64,000 nt of DNA from Pseudomonadota bacterium. Lineage in GTDB: Bacteria > Pseudomonadota > Gammaproteobacteria > Burkholderiales > Eutrophovitaceae. The notes under the pieces are model-generated. The model was not told where the DNA came from. It made no database searches and saw only the letters and a list, made by a program, of their open reading frames with translations. Below, piece by piece: positions 35,991 to 45,145 of this stretch; positions within the stretch are counted from its first letter, which is position 1; each line of letters begins with the position of its first letter. Location of the stretch: assembly GCA_027624715.1 (NCBI GenBank), contig JAQBTV010000004.1:1-64000 (forward strand), written 5' to 3'. Position numbers and translations under genes: made by a program.

Positions 35991-36791
35991 CTATTCAACC
36001 ACGAGGCTTACCGAGCCCAGTGAGTCGATCGCGACCCCAGCCACATCTCCCGCCTCCAGCCATTTGGTCTCAACGACGCTACCGAGCATGACAAATTGAC
36101 CTTTTTTCAATGTCAAACCACGACTCATCATGCATTTCACGAACCAACGAAGCGCATTTAATGGAGCTCCCATAATCAGCGCACCGCGTCCTTCCCCCAA
36201 AACAACTCCGTTAACTCTGGTAACACCCGATAAATTATTAAGATCTAATTTATCCCAACGCGTAACTGCGTCCCCGAGTACGCAACCACTGTTGAAAAAA
36301 TTATCAGCGATCAACGTCGGCACCCCTAAAGCCTTGTAATTTTCGTACCGATCATCAACAATTTCCATCCCTACCATCATGGATCCAATGACATCCATAG
36401 GTGAAAAATTTGCCTCAGAATAATCAGCGGGAGAAAGGGTTTCAGAAATCGAAACCACAATTTCACACTCCACCCCAATTCTTCTGAAGCCATTTCTAGG
36501 GACCCTCCCGTGACCGGTCAGAACTGTGCGAGAAAAAATTTCTCCAGCGCAAGGGGTTGGAATCCCGAGGAATTGCTGCATCACGGGAGTTGTACACCCG
36601 ATCTTATGCCCGACGATCGGCCCCAGTTGCCGCTGAAGTAGACGATTGACGTGCCCTTGCAACAGATAACCCTCTGCCTCATTGGCTGGCTGCAACCGTT
36701 GCGGCAGTGCCTGTATCGGCATCAGGCTTTTACGTTGTGACGTCACAATAACAGCCGCCTGAGCCAAACTTAGAGAATTTTTCAATGGCAT
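35991..36791 (-). CDS. 2-oxopent-4-enoate hydratase family protein (MhpD/DmpE-like)
   Basis: This 266-residue protein of the FAA-hydrolase superfamily is closest in pattern to 2-keto-4-pentenoate hydratases: GHKIGCTTPVMQQFLG, VECEIVV with the metal-binding Glu residues, and a DNFFNSGCVLG segment. The reaction adds water to 2-oxopent-4-enoate, giving 4-hydroxy-2-oxovalerate, exactly the substrate of the aldolase encoded at 15860-16891. It could instead be a 4-oxalocrotonate decarboxylase-type relative. It stands apart from that operon, downstream of a large inverted repeat. Confidence 0.87.
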   Translation of the reverse strand: MPLKNSLSLAQAAVIVTSQRKSLMPIQALPQRLQPANEAEGYLLQGHVNRLLQRQLGPIVGHKIGCTTPVMQQFLGIPTPCAGEIFSRTVLTGHGRVPRNGFRRIGVECEIVVSISETLSPADYSEANFSPMDVIGSMMVGMEIVDDRYENYKALGVPTLIADNFFNSGCVLGDAVTRWDKLDLNNLSGVTRVNGVVLGEGRGALIMGAPLNALRWFVKCMMSRGLTLKKGQFVMLGSVVETKWLEAGDVAGVAIDSLGSVSLVVE

Positions 36792-36879
36792 TACGTCGAT
36801 TTTTAGTCAAAAGTTCAATAATTTACGAGAGGGTACACCAAATCATGCATACCTAACCCCAATCATATTGCAAGTAATC

Positions 36880-36976
36880 AACGGCGCGTATAGGATGTAT
36901 TTTTCGGTGGCACCAGATATCTGAGCTTCGAACCCTATCTGGTGCCGATCGAAAAATACATCCTATACGCGCCGTT
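36880..36976. repeat. 97-nt long inverted repeat (27-bp perfect arms plus 11-bp inner stem)
   Basis: The arm at 36880-36906 is an exact reverse complement of 36950-36976 (27 of 27). Inside, GGCACCAGATA (36909-36919) pairs with TATCTGGTGCC (36936-36946), leaving a 2/3-nt bulge and a 16-nt loop. It fills the spacer between the porin end and the hydratase start, both on the minus strand. No transposase, no clear target-site duplication and no second copy in the window were seen. It could be a MITE-like element, a strong RNA hairpin or an assembly artefact. Confidence 0.9.
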
Positions 36977-37029
36977 TGAGTTTTCGTAACTATATTGAAC
37001 GCAACGACGAGGAAGATGGAAGACTATAT

Positions 37030-38349
37030 TTAGAACATCCAACCTATACCAATATTTGTTCGATCATTATTACTATTGATATCGTAGGCCTGATGGTCGA
37101 ATTTAAAAACAACGTCCGGATGAATGCGCCAACTGAGGCCGTACGTAATCGCCACATCTGAATTCAACGGGTCAATAGTGAACCCCGATGCCACTTTCTC
37201 TTGGGTGTTATAGTCCTCGTACCTCACAAATGGGGCAACGGCATAATCACCATCTCGATAAGCCTCATACGCGGCTTCAACGTACCAACCGCTAAACTCC
37301 TCCGGAGCCGCATCATCAGATCCTGCGCTTATCCCTGTCGCCGCATTAATCTCCGAGGTATCTCCGAGTGTTCCTGCGGCGTAGAGTACACTCACCTGAA
37401 AACGATCTGCCGAATAACGGGCATGGGCATCCCATATTGTAAGCGGGGCGTCAACATTTGCCAGCTGAGCCTTAACCGTCTTGCCTTGCCCATTTTGCGC
37501 CGTATTTCCTGCCCAAACAGTTGCTCCAGCCTTCAATCCCGGAATTCCTGTGTAGTTAAAACCAGCAAAATACCCCATATCATTTGCAGTAACTTGCTTA
37601 CCGCTTACTCTCATATCTTTAAAACCAGTAGAGCTACTGGTAGTTTTAAACTTACTCGCGTCTGGCGTTGTAGAAATGCCGGCGAAATAACCTAGCCCAC
37701 CGACTGTTTTACCGTTCAGTCCGAATACAATCTCTCTCCATGTTGAAGGAATAATACGGGTTTCGATTTCATTTCTTTCAACACCATAAAATACTGGTGG
37801 CTCATGGTACTCATTGAGTAAACCTATCGGAATGATTTGCATACCAGCTCTAAAGTTAATGCCCTCTCCCAAAGCATGCTCAATATAAGCCTGTTCGATC
37901 GCGACTTCACCGCCGGACTCTCCCCCCTTCACTTGCGCGTGTTCAAACTCGATCTCAGAATATAGGCGAGTTTTATCATCAAACTTATGCCCAAGAAACA
38001 GGATAAAACGCTGCATATCAAACTCGTCCGCCGTACTGCCGTCATAGTTGAGGTAATTAATCTCACCGTATCCACCCACGTAGGTGTCTGACACCCCAGA
38101 GGTTTTTTGTTCTATATGCTGGACAGCTTGTTTTTGAACCTCTAGTTTCTCTAATGTTGCCTCTTGGGCCTCACTCTGAGCTTTGAGCAGTTTTTTAAGC
38201 TCTAGCAATTCCTGCTCAAGTGTGTCGATCCGCTCGTTAACATCCTCATCGCTCCAGCTAGGCATTGCCATTAGCATTATCGATAACGCGAAAAATGTTG
38301 TCAGAAAATAACGAAACGTAAATGATTTTGACATTTGTGCTGCCTCCAA
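37030..38349 (-). CDS. OprO/OprP-type outer-membrane porin with coiled coil
   Basis: This 439-residue protein has a signal peptide (about 1-33, cleavage near SWS-D), an N-terminal coiled coil (about 38-80, NERIDTLEQELLELKKLL), and a beta-barrel ending in an aromatic residue (GIGWMF). GGYGEINYL and the RFILFLGHKFDDKTRLYSEIE region match the phosphate-selective porin O/P family. Despite the family name, the gene is preceded by a Fur box over its promoter, which suggests iron-limited expression. The start has GGAGGC upstream. The substrate is unknown. Confidence 0.88.
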   Translation of the reverse strand: MEAAQMSKSFTFRYFLTTFFALSIMLMAMPSWSDEDVNERIDTLEQELLELKKLLKAQSEAQEATLEKLEVQKQAVQHIEQKTSGVSDTYVGGYGEINYLNYDGSTADEFDMQRFILFLGHKFDDKTRLYSEIEFEHAQVKGGESGGEVAIEQAYIEHALGEGINFRAGMQIIPIGLLNEYHEPPVFYGVERNEIETRIIPSTWREIVFGLNGKTVGGLGYFAGISTTPDASKFKTTSSSTGFKDMRVSGKQVTANDMGYFAGFNYTGIPGLKAGATVWAGNTAQNGQGKTVKAQLANVDAPLTIWDAHARYSADRFQVSVLYAAGTLGDTSEINAATGISAGSDDAAPEEFSGWYVEAAYEAYRDGDYAVAPFVRYEDYNTQEKVASGFTIDPLNSDVAITYGLSWRIHPDVVFKFDHQAYDINSNNDRTNIGIGWMF

Positions 38350-38386
38350 TAGTTAAGGTCTGAGTGTTTTACAAACCATTGGAAGA

Positions 38387-38416
38387 AGTATAAACGCAAA
38401 TGAGAATGATTCGCAA
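38387..38416 (-). promoter_or_regulatory. Promoter of the porin gene
   Basis: On the minus strand -35 TTGCGA (38416-38411) and -10 TATACT (38392-38387) are separated by 18 bp, placing the start near 38380, about 31 nt before the ATG. Confidence 0.6.
38401..38415. promoter_or_regulatory. Fur box over the porin promoter
   Basis: TGAGAATGATTCGCA fits the Fur 7-1-7 inverted repeat TGATAAT-N-ATTATCA at 11 of 14 positions and differs at one base from the common GAGAATGATTCTC core. It overlaps the -35 and spacer, so bound Fur should block transcription. Confidence 0.65.
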
Positions 38417-38578
38417 TTACTTTTTTGATAGGAGCTAAAGAAAAGACTTAAATATATGATTAATTGATATAAAATGAAAAGAAATACGGTGAAATATTCC
38501 CAAAATAATCTTCAATGACGCTGGCGAGCGATGCAATTATCCAAGCTCAAGCCATAGAAAACAGGCAAATCATTTTAC

Positions 38579-39364
38579 CTACCAAAGATTCTCGAGTGCG
38601 AGATGCCCCGGTTGCGATCGACGACTGACCGTATAGCCGTTATCGGTAAACCATGCCCGAGTGTCATCCACCATCTCCGGATTTCCACAAATCATGATCC
38701 GACTTCGATGCGGATCAAGTAATAAGCCTATTTTTTTCTCGAGCTCGCCACTTTCCAAAAGAACGGGAATACGCTTGCTTAAAGCACCCTCGAGTTTCTC
38801 TCGTGTCACAATGGGGAGAAATCTAAATTTGTGGGAAAACCCCCCAAAATACTCATGATCTTTGAGACCCTCGATCATCTCCATATATGCCAGCTCTTTA
38901 GTTTCTCTAACGCTATACACCAGAATTATGTTTTCGTACTTATCCCATGTTTCGAGCTCATACAAAATGCTGATAAATGGTGCTAACCCCGTGCCTGTCG
39001 CAAGCATCCACAGATCTTTACCCTCCTCGAAACGTGCAGTCGTCAGGAGACCATAATTCATTTTCTCAACAAGCACTTCATCACCAACCTTCAATTGTGA
39101 CAAGCGACTGGTAAAGTCACCATCAGGAACCACAATTGAAAAATATTCTAAATATTCGTCATAGCTTGCCGACACAATTGAGTAAGCGCGCCAAACGATA
39201 GACCCATCATCTTTCTTAAGGCCAAGCCGCGAGAATTGTCCAGGAATAAATCGATATCCAGTATATCGAGTCAACTTGAAGCTGAATAAATTTGGCGCCC
39301 AAGTTGTAATTTCGATGATTTTTTCCGCAGTATATTTGTCTTCTTTTGGCATTGAATGGGTCAA
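38579..39364 (-). CDS. fpr: Ferredoxin--NADP+ reductase
   Basis: This 261-residue flavoprotein has an FAD domain (RAYSIVS for FAD binding, about 60-66; GPGQFSRLGL-type region as FIPGQFSRLGL) and an NADP domain (ATGTGLAPFIS; MICGNPEMVDD), ending in aromatic ENLW. This is the bacterial subclass used by Pseudomonas and Azotobacter. It moves electrons between NADPH and ferredoxin or flavodoxin, often for oxidative-stress or iron-release roles. It lies upstream of the Fur-boxed porin but is transcribed as its own unit. Confidence 0.95.
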   Translation of the reverse strand: MTHSMPKEDKYTAEKIIEITTWAPNLFSFKLTRYTGYRFIPGQFSRLGLKKDDGSIVWRAYSIVSASYDEYLEYFSIVVPDGDFTSRLSQLKVGDEVLVEKMNYGLLTTARFEEGKDLWMLATGTGLAPFISILYELETWDKYENIILVYSVRETKELAYMEMIEGLKDHEYFGGFSHKFRFLPIVTREKLEGALSKRIPVLLESGELEKKIGLLLDPHRSRIMICGNPEMVDDTRAWFTDNGYTVSRRSQPGHLALENLW

Positions 39365-39510
39365 TTTATCGTGATCCGCTGAAACGTGGCAACCGCGTTC
39401 GTATTCACGTTCTTCAAGTTTAACTCATCCGGATAGGGTATAGGGAATAAAACTGACAAATTACATCGAATTGTGAGTTTGATCGAAACTCGACGAATTG
39501 CACCTCTTGA

Positions 39511-40290
39511 TTACTTATCAGACAAGTCTCTCAAAACATCGATACCCGCCTTAAGGGCCGACTGCAGCAACGTTGAGTCAACCCCAACAGCAAATAATCG
39601 AAAATCTTTTAACCAATATTCCCTACTCCACTCGTCATTTGCTGACATACACGCGAGCACCTTGCCATACCGCCTTGCAGCATCACGAAGACGCTCAACT
39701 GCATCCAAATACTTTGGATTAGAAAACTCTCCTGGGATGCCTAAAAAGTTCGTCAAATCAAAATGACCCAACCATAGAACATCAATGCCAGGCACCGCCG
39801 CAATCTCATTGATGTTTTCAATACCATCCTTTGTTTCAATTAACGCCATGACCAAAGTGCGCTGATTAGCTATTTCAATTTTTTCGCTGACATTTCCACC
39901 CAAATAATCATCAGATGCAAATCCAAATGCAGCCCCTCTCCTGCCTTTTGGAGGGTACTGAGTACAGGAGACAATAAACTCCGCTTCTTGTGCACTACCC
40001 ACCATGGGTGCCATGATGCCGAGCGCACCCAAATCTAGAGCGCGAGAAATATAGTGATATTGATTTGATGGAATACGGCACATCGGAACTAAATCAAGCC
40101 CACGACACAGTGCAATCTGTGTTTTTAAAGTTTCGTAACTGACACCTGAATGCTCCATATCAATCAGCAAAAAATCGGCACCTGAGGACTTAACGATTTG
40201 AGGTAAACCAGGGACTAAGAACTCCCACCCGAAGGTTCCGAATACAGGCTCTCCGGCAAGAACTTTTTTCTTTATAATGTTATCTCGCAT
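39511..40290 (-). CDS. HpcH/HpaI aldolase family protein
   Basis: This 259-residue TIM-barrel class II aldolase has DMEHSGVSYE near the N-terminus, a metal-binding Glu in LIETKDGIEN and Asp in LWLGHFDLTNFLG. Such enzymes cleave 2-oxo-4-hydroxy acids to pyruvate or glyoxylate and an aldehyde (HpaI, GarL, 2-keto-3-deoxy sugar acid aldolases). The exact substrate is open. A 2-hydroxyacid dehydrogenase gene lies 49 bp upstream on the same strand and may act on the same compound. Confidence 0.92.
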   Translation of the reverse strand: MRDNIIKKKVLAGEPVFGTFGWEFLVPGLPQIVKSSGADFLLIDMEHSGVSYETLKTQIALCRGLDLVPMCRIPSNQYHYISRALDLGALGIMAPMVGSAQEAEFIVSCTQYPPKGRRGAAFGFASDDYLGGNVSEKIEIANQRTLVMALIETKDGIENINEIAAVPGIDVLWLGHFDLTNFLGIPGEFSNPKYLDAVERLRDAARRYGKVLACMSANDEWSREYWLKDFRLFAVGVDSTLLQSALKAGIDVLRDLSDK

Positions 40291-40339
40291 ATTTTTACAT
40301 CACTCGAAAATTATGTCTTCAAAAATTAAAGCTATCCAT

Positions 40340-41362
40340 TTACGACCATTGATCGACCCACGATGGATGCGTTAAAACCTCAGGATTAACCAAATCGCCT
40401 GGCTTACGTCCATAAGAAAGATCAACGGCAGCTTGAAACGATTGCTCCCCAAGGAGACGCATACACTCATCGGTGTGACAAATAGCATGGGGCGCAACAA
40501 TCACATTATCAAACTGAAGTAGTGGATTATTCAGATCAACAGGCTCGTGCTCAAACACATCAATTGCCGCACCCGATATCAAATCGTTCTCTAACGCAGC
40601 GATGAGTGCGCTCTCGTCAACTACCGGGCCACGAGAGGTATTGATAAAATAAGCTGAAGCCTTCATCAGCCTAAATTGTTCGTGACTGATTAAACCCTTG
40701 GTCTTTTCGTTTAATAAACAATTGACGGAAACAAAATCAGATTCTTTAAGTAATGTTGTCAAATCAGCCTTGGTAGCACCCAGTGCCTCAATGTCTGATT
40801 GAGACACATTAGGATCGCACCCGAGCAAATTCAAATTAAATGGCTTTGCTAAACGCAGAACTTCTGCGCCGATATTACCTACGCCAATCACCCCCAAAGT
40901 TCGGCCTATTAAACCCATTCCAAGAAAATTTCCTTTATCGAGCCATCGCCCTTCTCTAACCAATCTGTCTTTAAGAAACATACGATGAGCCAATGCAAGC
41001 ACATACGCCATCACCGATGCAGCTACAGGCCTTCTAACCCCATCGGGGGTAATCGTAAGTAACACGCCAAAATTATTACAAGCGGACACATCAACAGAGT
41101 CATAACCCACCCCAAATCTAGCGATGAGCTTCAATTTTCGGTCTTTCCGACTCAGGGTTTGGCGTGTCACCGGCGCACTCATCAAACAAATCGCATCAAA
41201 TTCCGCCGCATGGTCTGGCGTGACAGCCGCAGACTGATCCTCAAGAATTGCCCACTCTACATTAGCATCCTCAAGAATCTGGGTTGCTTCTTCACCAAAA
41301 ATCGTTCTGCCATCTTTCGTAATAGCTTCTCTGCTGACGCCAATTCGAAATTTATTTATCAT
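40340..41362 (-). CDS. D-isomer-specific 2-hydroxyacid dehydrogenase
   Basis: This 340-residue NAD(P) enzyme has the Rossmann motif GVGNIGAEVL (about 159-168) with an Asp in LLGCDPN favouring NAD, the catalytic Arg in INTSRGPVVDE, Glu in FEHEPVD and His in APHAICHTDE. It lies in the SerA/GhrB-like group and is probably a hydroxypyruvate, glyoxylate or 2-oxoacid reductase. There is no ACT or ASB domain, so it is not the regulated SerA. It sits between an SDR and the HpaI aldolase. Confidence 0.92.
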   Translation of the reverse strand: MINKFRIGVSREAITKDGRTIFGEEATQILEDANVEWAILEDQSAAVTPDHAAEFDAICLMSAPVTRQTLSRKDRKLKLIARFGVGYDSVDVSACNNFGVLLTITPDGVRRPVAASVMAYVLALAHRMFLKDRLVREGRWLDKGNFLGMGLIGRTLGVIGVGNIGAEVLRLAKPFNLNLLGCDPNVSQSDIEALGATKADLTTLLKESDFVSVNCLLNEKTKGLISHEQFRLMKASAYFINTSRGPVVDESALIAALENDLISGAAIDVFEHEPVDLNNPLLQFDNVIVAPHAICHTDECMRLLGEQSFQAAVDLSYGRKPGDLVNPEVLTHPSWVDQWS

Positions 41363-41440
41363 ACACCGCCCTCACACACTAACAGCCTCAAACATAAAAC
41401 AACTCTATCTCTAATATAAAAGGAATGGAGTAAACGAAAG

Positions 41441-42202
41441 TCACATGGAGATGCTGAACCCGCCATCTACCGTCAACACATGACCATTCACGTAGGCGGA
41501 CTCGTCAGAGGCTAAAAATACAGCCGCAGACCCTATTTCATCAACCTCACCCCAACGCCTTACGGGCACGCGCGAGCATACCCAATGGTTAAAATCTTTA
41601 TCCTCTATAAGGGCTTCGTTCATTTCTGTCGCAAAATATCCAGGTGCTATCACGTTGGCAGTAATGCCTTTATCACCCAACTCAACCGCCAACTGTCTCG
41701 CAAGCGAATGCACACCTCCTTTTGACGCAATATATGCGGATATAGTCGGTCGACCTAGTTGCGCCGTAATGGAACCGGTAAAAATAATTCGTCCAGAGCG
41801 AGCCTGAACCATAGACTTCGACACTTCTTTGGCTAATGCCCATACACCGATCAAATTAGTATCCATAACGCGCCGGAAATCGTCTTCATCAAACTCACTG
41901 ATCGGTGCACGATGCTGTATGCCTGCATTCGCAACAAGAATATCTATGCGCCCCTGCTCGCTAACAATTTGGGCAACAGCTCGCTTAATCTTTGCAGATT
42001 GGGTAACATCAAAAGCCATCGCCGTTGCCAATAATCTGTTCTCAGTTAACTCCAAAACACGTTTACCTAAACTGACAGGATCTCGACCATTCAAAAATAC
42101 ATGAGCTCCCTGACTTGCTAGCGCCTTTGCCATACCCCAACCAAGTCCACGCGAGGCTCCAGAAACCAGCGCGATTTTTCCGTCCAAACGAAACATATGC
42201 AC
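41441..42202 (-). CDS. SDR family oxidoreductase (gluconate/3-oxoacyl-like)
   Basis: This 253-residue SDR has SGASRGLG (cofactor), VANAGIQHRAP, Ser in FTGSITAQ, YIASK and the end VNGHVLTVDGGFSISM. It resembles gluconate 5-dehydrogenase (idnO-like) and 2-deoxygluconate dehydrogenases. It precedes a 2-hydroxyacid dehydrogenase and a HpaI aldolase on the same strand, a combination seen in sugar-acid breakdown. The substrate is inferred only. Confidence 0.9.
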   Translation of the reverse strand: MHMFRLDGKIALVSGASRGLGWGMAKALASQGAHVFLNGRDPVSLGKRVLELTENRLLATAMAFDVTQSAKIKRAVAQIVSEQGRIDILVANAGIQHRAPISEFDEDDFRRVMDTNLIGVWALAKEVSKSMVQARSGRIIFTGSITAQLGRPTISAYIASKGGVHSLARQLAVELGDKGITANVIAPGYFATEMNEALIEDKDFNHWVCSRVPVRRWGEVDEIGSAAVFLASDESAYVNGHVLTVDGGFSISM

Positions 42203-42286
42203 TCCTTAGATTAGCCAATCAAACGTCAATGTTACCCTTACATACACCTCTAAGTTAGCCCATACTCAGATCTAGATAAAGCAGAC

Positions 42287-42317
42287 AAAAAAAAGCCGCT
42301 AAACGCGGCATTTTTTT
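42287..42317. terminator. Bidirectional rho-independent terminator
   Basis: GCCGC-TAAAC-GCGGC (42295-42309) is flanked by A8 on the left and T7 on the right, so it works on both strands. On the minus strand it closes the quinone oxidoreductase gene. Confidence 0.9.
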
Positions 42318-42329
42318 CAACATAAACGA

Positions 42330-43301
42330 TCAAGGCATCAAAATCGTTGAACCCGTAGTTTTCCGAGCTTCAAGATCTCTGTGCGCGTTAGCAGCATCGG
42401 CTAATGCATATCGCTGATTAATATCTATTTTTACTTTACCGGACTTGACCATACTAAAAAGTTCTTTCGCCCCGGCTTCCAGATCTGAACGCATCGCCGT
42501 ATAAATCATGATGGAGGGTCTAGTAAGGTAAAAAGAACCTTTCGCGAGTATATTCACATCAATGTCCCTCACCGGGCCTGAACCATTACCAAATACAGTC
42601 AACAGTCCTCTCGGCTGGAGACAATCCAACGAGCCGTGAAATGTATCCTTGCCCACTGAGTCGAACACCACCGGCACTCCTCGACCTTTAGTAATTTCCC
42701 GAACACGCTCAGCAAAATTTTCATTAGTGTAATTAATCGTGTAGTGACATCCATGCGCTTTAGCAATTTTCGCTTTTGCATCTGAACCAACCGTACCAAT
42801 CACCTTGACACCTAGGGCATTGAGCCACTGACAAGCAATCAAACCAACCCCACCAGCGGCCGCATGGAATAAAACTGTCTCACCTTTTTGTACACGGTAG
42901 ACACGACGTATGAGCATTTGTACTGTCAGACCCTTGAGCATCATTGCTGCCGCATCCTCATCAGAGACTCCAGCAGGCACTTTAACCAACTTAGTAGCGG
43001 GCATCACTCTTTCCTGCGCATAAGCTCCAGGAGGGCCTCCAGCATATACCACTCGGTCACCGGGCTTGATGTGCGTTACCCCAGCTCCAATCGCCTCAAC
43101 CACGCCTGCGCCCTCTAAACCAACACCACTAGGTAATGGAAGCGGATAAAGGCCAGATCGATGATAAGTATCGATAAAGTTTAAGCCGATCGCCGTGTGT
43201 CGAACACGAGCCTCTCCTAGTTTAGGCTTGCCAACAATCATATTCTCTAGTGACAAAACCTGAGGACCACCCGTCTTGTGAAACTTAACTACTTTTGTCA
43301 T
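42330..43301 (-). CDS. NADPH:quinone oxidoreductase (zinc-free MDR, QorA-like)
   Basis: This 323-residue medium-chain reductase starts VKFHKTGGPQVL, has GVGLEGAGVVEAIG, and the NADPH site AAAGGVGLIACQW, without zinc-ligand cysteines. This matches E. coli QorA-type quinone oxidoreductases. The start has GGAG upstream. It is followed at once by a strong terminator and is a single-gene unit. Confidence 0.94.
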   Translation of the reverse strand: MTKVVKFHKTGGPQVLSLENMIVGKPKLGEARVRHTAIGLNFIDTYHRSGLYPLPLPSGVGLEGAGVVEAIGAGVTHIKPGDRVVYAGGPPGAYAQERVMPATKLVKVPAGVSDEDAAAMMLKGLTVQMLIRRVYRVQKGETVLFHAAAGGVGLIACQWLNALGVKVIGTVGSDAKAKIAKAHGCHYTINYTNENFAERVREITKGRGVPVVFDSVGKDTFHGSLDCLQPRGLLTVFGNGSGPVRDIDVNILAKGSFYLTRPSIMIYTAMRSDLEAGAKELFSMVKSGKVKIDINQRYALADAANAHRDLEARKTTGSTILMP

Positions 43302-43372
43302 TCATATCTCCAATGTAACAATCGCTGAATAAAAATAATGATGCCTTATTTAGTTTACTAGGAATCAAAAAC

Positions 43373-44368
43373 TTAAACAGAAAACCTCTCCTGCATCAAA
43401 CCAATTTGCTCTCGCATATGGCCTAAATGCTCTTCCCAATATCGCTGTGATCCAAACCATGGAAAAGCGACCTGGAACGCAGGATCTTTCCATCGCTGAG
43501 CCAACCAGCCAGAGTAGTTGATCATGCGTAGCGTTCGAAGGGGCTCGATTAAGGCGATCTGTTGGTAGTCGAAGGTCATAAATTGCTCATAGCCTATTAA
43601 GACTTTCCGCAACTGCTGCGCCATAGATTCCCGATCTCCCGACAACAACATCCATAAATCCTGAACGGCCGGACCCATAACAGCATCATCCAAGTCAACA
43701 AAACTCGGGCCATCTTCCATCCACAAAATATTCCCTGGGTGGCAGTCTCCCAACAAACGAATGAAGGATAAGCCTTGTACTCCTTTTAAAGCCTCATCAA
43801 TCGCCGTTAAAGCGAGATCCACAAGATCTTCGTACGTCTTACGTAATTCAACAGGAATGAACCCTTTACTTATTATGAAGTTAACGGGATCCCTACCGAA
43901 CTGGTCCGTGCTTATAGTAGGACGATACCGGAACGATTGCGTCGCGGATACCGCATGAATACGACCGATCAATCGACCAATCCACCCCAATACAAAGTCA
44001 TCCTCTAGATTAGGCGCTCGTCCACCTTTTTTTTCAAATACGGCAAATTGAAATTGCTCAGCCTTAAAAAGAGACTCTTTATTGATCCTAATAGGAGCAA
44101 TCACCGGAAGCTCAACATCGGACAAATCAAACGTAAATCTGTGCTCCTCCAGCAATTGATTTTTGGACCACCTACCAGGACGATAAAATTTTGCGACTAC
44201 ATCGAATTCCAAATCGTCATCATAAACGCCAATTTGATAAACCCGGTTCTCGAAACTATTTAGAGGAATTAACTTTCCTGTGGTTTTCCACCCAACATGG
44301 TCAAGCGCATTAAGAATCAGGTCTGGGCCTAGACCGAAATATGGTGTCTCCTCAGCCTGAAACTTCAA
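43373..44368 (-). CDS. srkA: Stress response serine/threonine kinase SrkA (YihE)
   Basis: This 331-residue APH-like kinase has VVAKFYRPGRWS (ATP-binding Lys), the catalytic loop LLGDCHPGNILW with its Asp and Asn, and FVDLDDAVMGP as the metal-binding Asp. LNSFENRVYQIG at the N-terminus is a YihE signature. In E. coli it counters MazF-type stress death; dsbA, its usual partner, is not here. The start is TTG at 44368, matched to the family N-terminus but lacking a Shine-Dalgarno. Confidence 0.92.
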   Translation of the reverse strand: MKFQAEETPYFGLGPDLILNALDHVGWKTTGKLIPLNSFENRVYQIGVYDDDLEFDVVAKFYRPGRWSKNQLLEEHRFTFDLSDVELPVIAPIRINKESLFKAEQFQFAVFEKKGGRAPNLEDDFVLGWIGRLIGRIHAVSATQSFRYRPTISTDQFGRDPVNFIISKGFIPVELRKTYEDLVDLALTAIDEALKGVQGLSFIRLLGDCHPGNILWMEDGPSFVDLDDAVMGPAVQDLWMLLSGDRESMAQQLRKVLIGYEQFMTFDYQQIALIEPLRTLRMINYSGWLAQRWKDPAFQVAFPWFGSQRYWEEHLGHMREQIGLMQERFSV

Positions 44369-44423
44369 GGAGTAAAAACCCTAGCGGACGAAATAACAGC
44401 AACTGCAAAATCGGAAGTATTCA

Positions 44424-45107
44424 TCATCGAGAGTAGGAACCACCATTTACGTCAACAGTAGTTCCAGAAACATAAGCCGGACTTTCCGCTCCCAACCAAA
44501 AAATAGCCTCCGCGACCTCCTCTGGCAAACAAGGTCGTCCGCTATGCACACTGCTCATTACCGATTCTTTTCTGGAATCAGGTAATTGCTCATACATCAT
44601 TGTCAAAGTTGGTCCAGGTGCAACCGCATTCACAAATATATTATCTCGGCCGAGATGCGAAGCATAACTCTTTGTAAGATTTAGTAACGCCGCCTTCGTC
44701 GCGCCATACCAAAGATCAGGATGCCCGGTAAATGCCGAAACTGAACCAACCGAAACAATACGGCCACCGCCTCGAGATCTCATACCCAATGAGACAGACT
44801 CAATCAATCTCGCAGGGGCTAAAAGATTAACCTCTAGAATCTCCTGTATATGATCCTGAGGTATTAAATCCATCGGGTCACAAAATAGTACTGCTGCATT
44901 ATTAACCAACGTATCAATTGGCCCTAATTGATCTATTAAATACGGAATTTTATCGAGAGATCTCAAGTCGAATACAATACGTTCCCCAATACAGATGGCT
45001 TGGAACTCTTTATCTAGAGATAACACAATCCAACCCATCGATGAGAATTTTTTAGCGACAGCCAAACCTATGCCTCTACCAGCACCAGTGACCAATACTG
45101 TTTTCAT
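44424..45107 (-). CDS. SDR family oxidoreductase
   Basis: This 227-residue SDR is shorter than most. It has TGAGRGIG (7-14), VNNAAVLF, Ser in VGSVSAF, and YGATK. The PGPTLTMM and VSGTTVDVNGG segments complete the fold. AAAAGG before the ATG supports the start. It is preceded 38 bp upstream by an unrecognised gene on the same strand. The substrate is unknown. Confidence 0.88.
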   Translation of the reverse strand: MKTVLVTGAGRGIGLAVAKKFSSMGWIVLSLDKEFQAICIGERIVFDLRSLDKIPYLIDQLGPIDTLVNNAAVLFCDPMDLIPQDHIQEILEVNLLAPARLIESVSLGMRSRGGGRIVSVGSVSAFTGHPDLWYGATKAALLNLTKSYASHLGRDNIFVNAVAPGPTLTMMYEQLPDSRKESVMSSVHSGRPCLPEEVAEAIFWLGAESPAYVSGTTVDVNGGSYSR

Positions 45108-45145
45108 AAAAACCTTTTAATGAAAATTAAGCGCAGAAACAAACG

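Noticed and set aside
36880-36976. Long inverted repeat as an integron attC site
   Set aside because: The ends do not fit RYYYAAC/GTTRRRY, the arms are perfectly paired instead of having extrahelical bases, and no integrase or cassette array is present.
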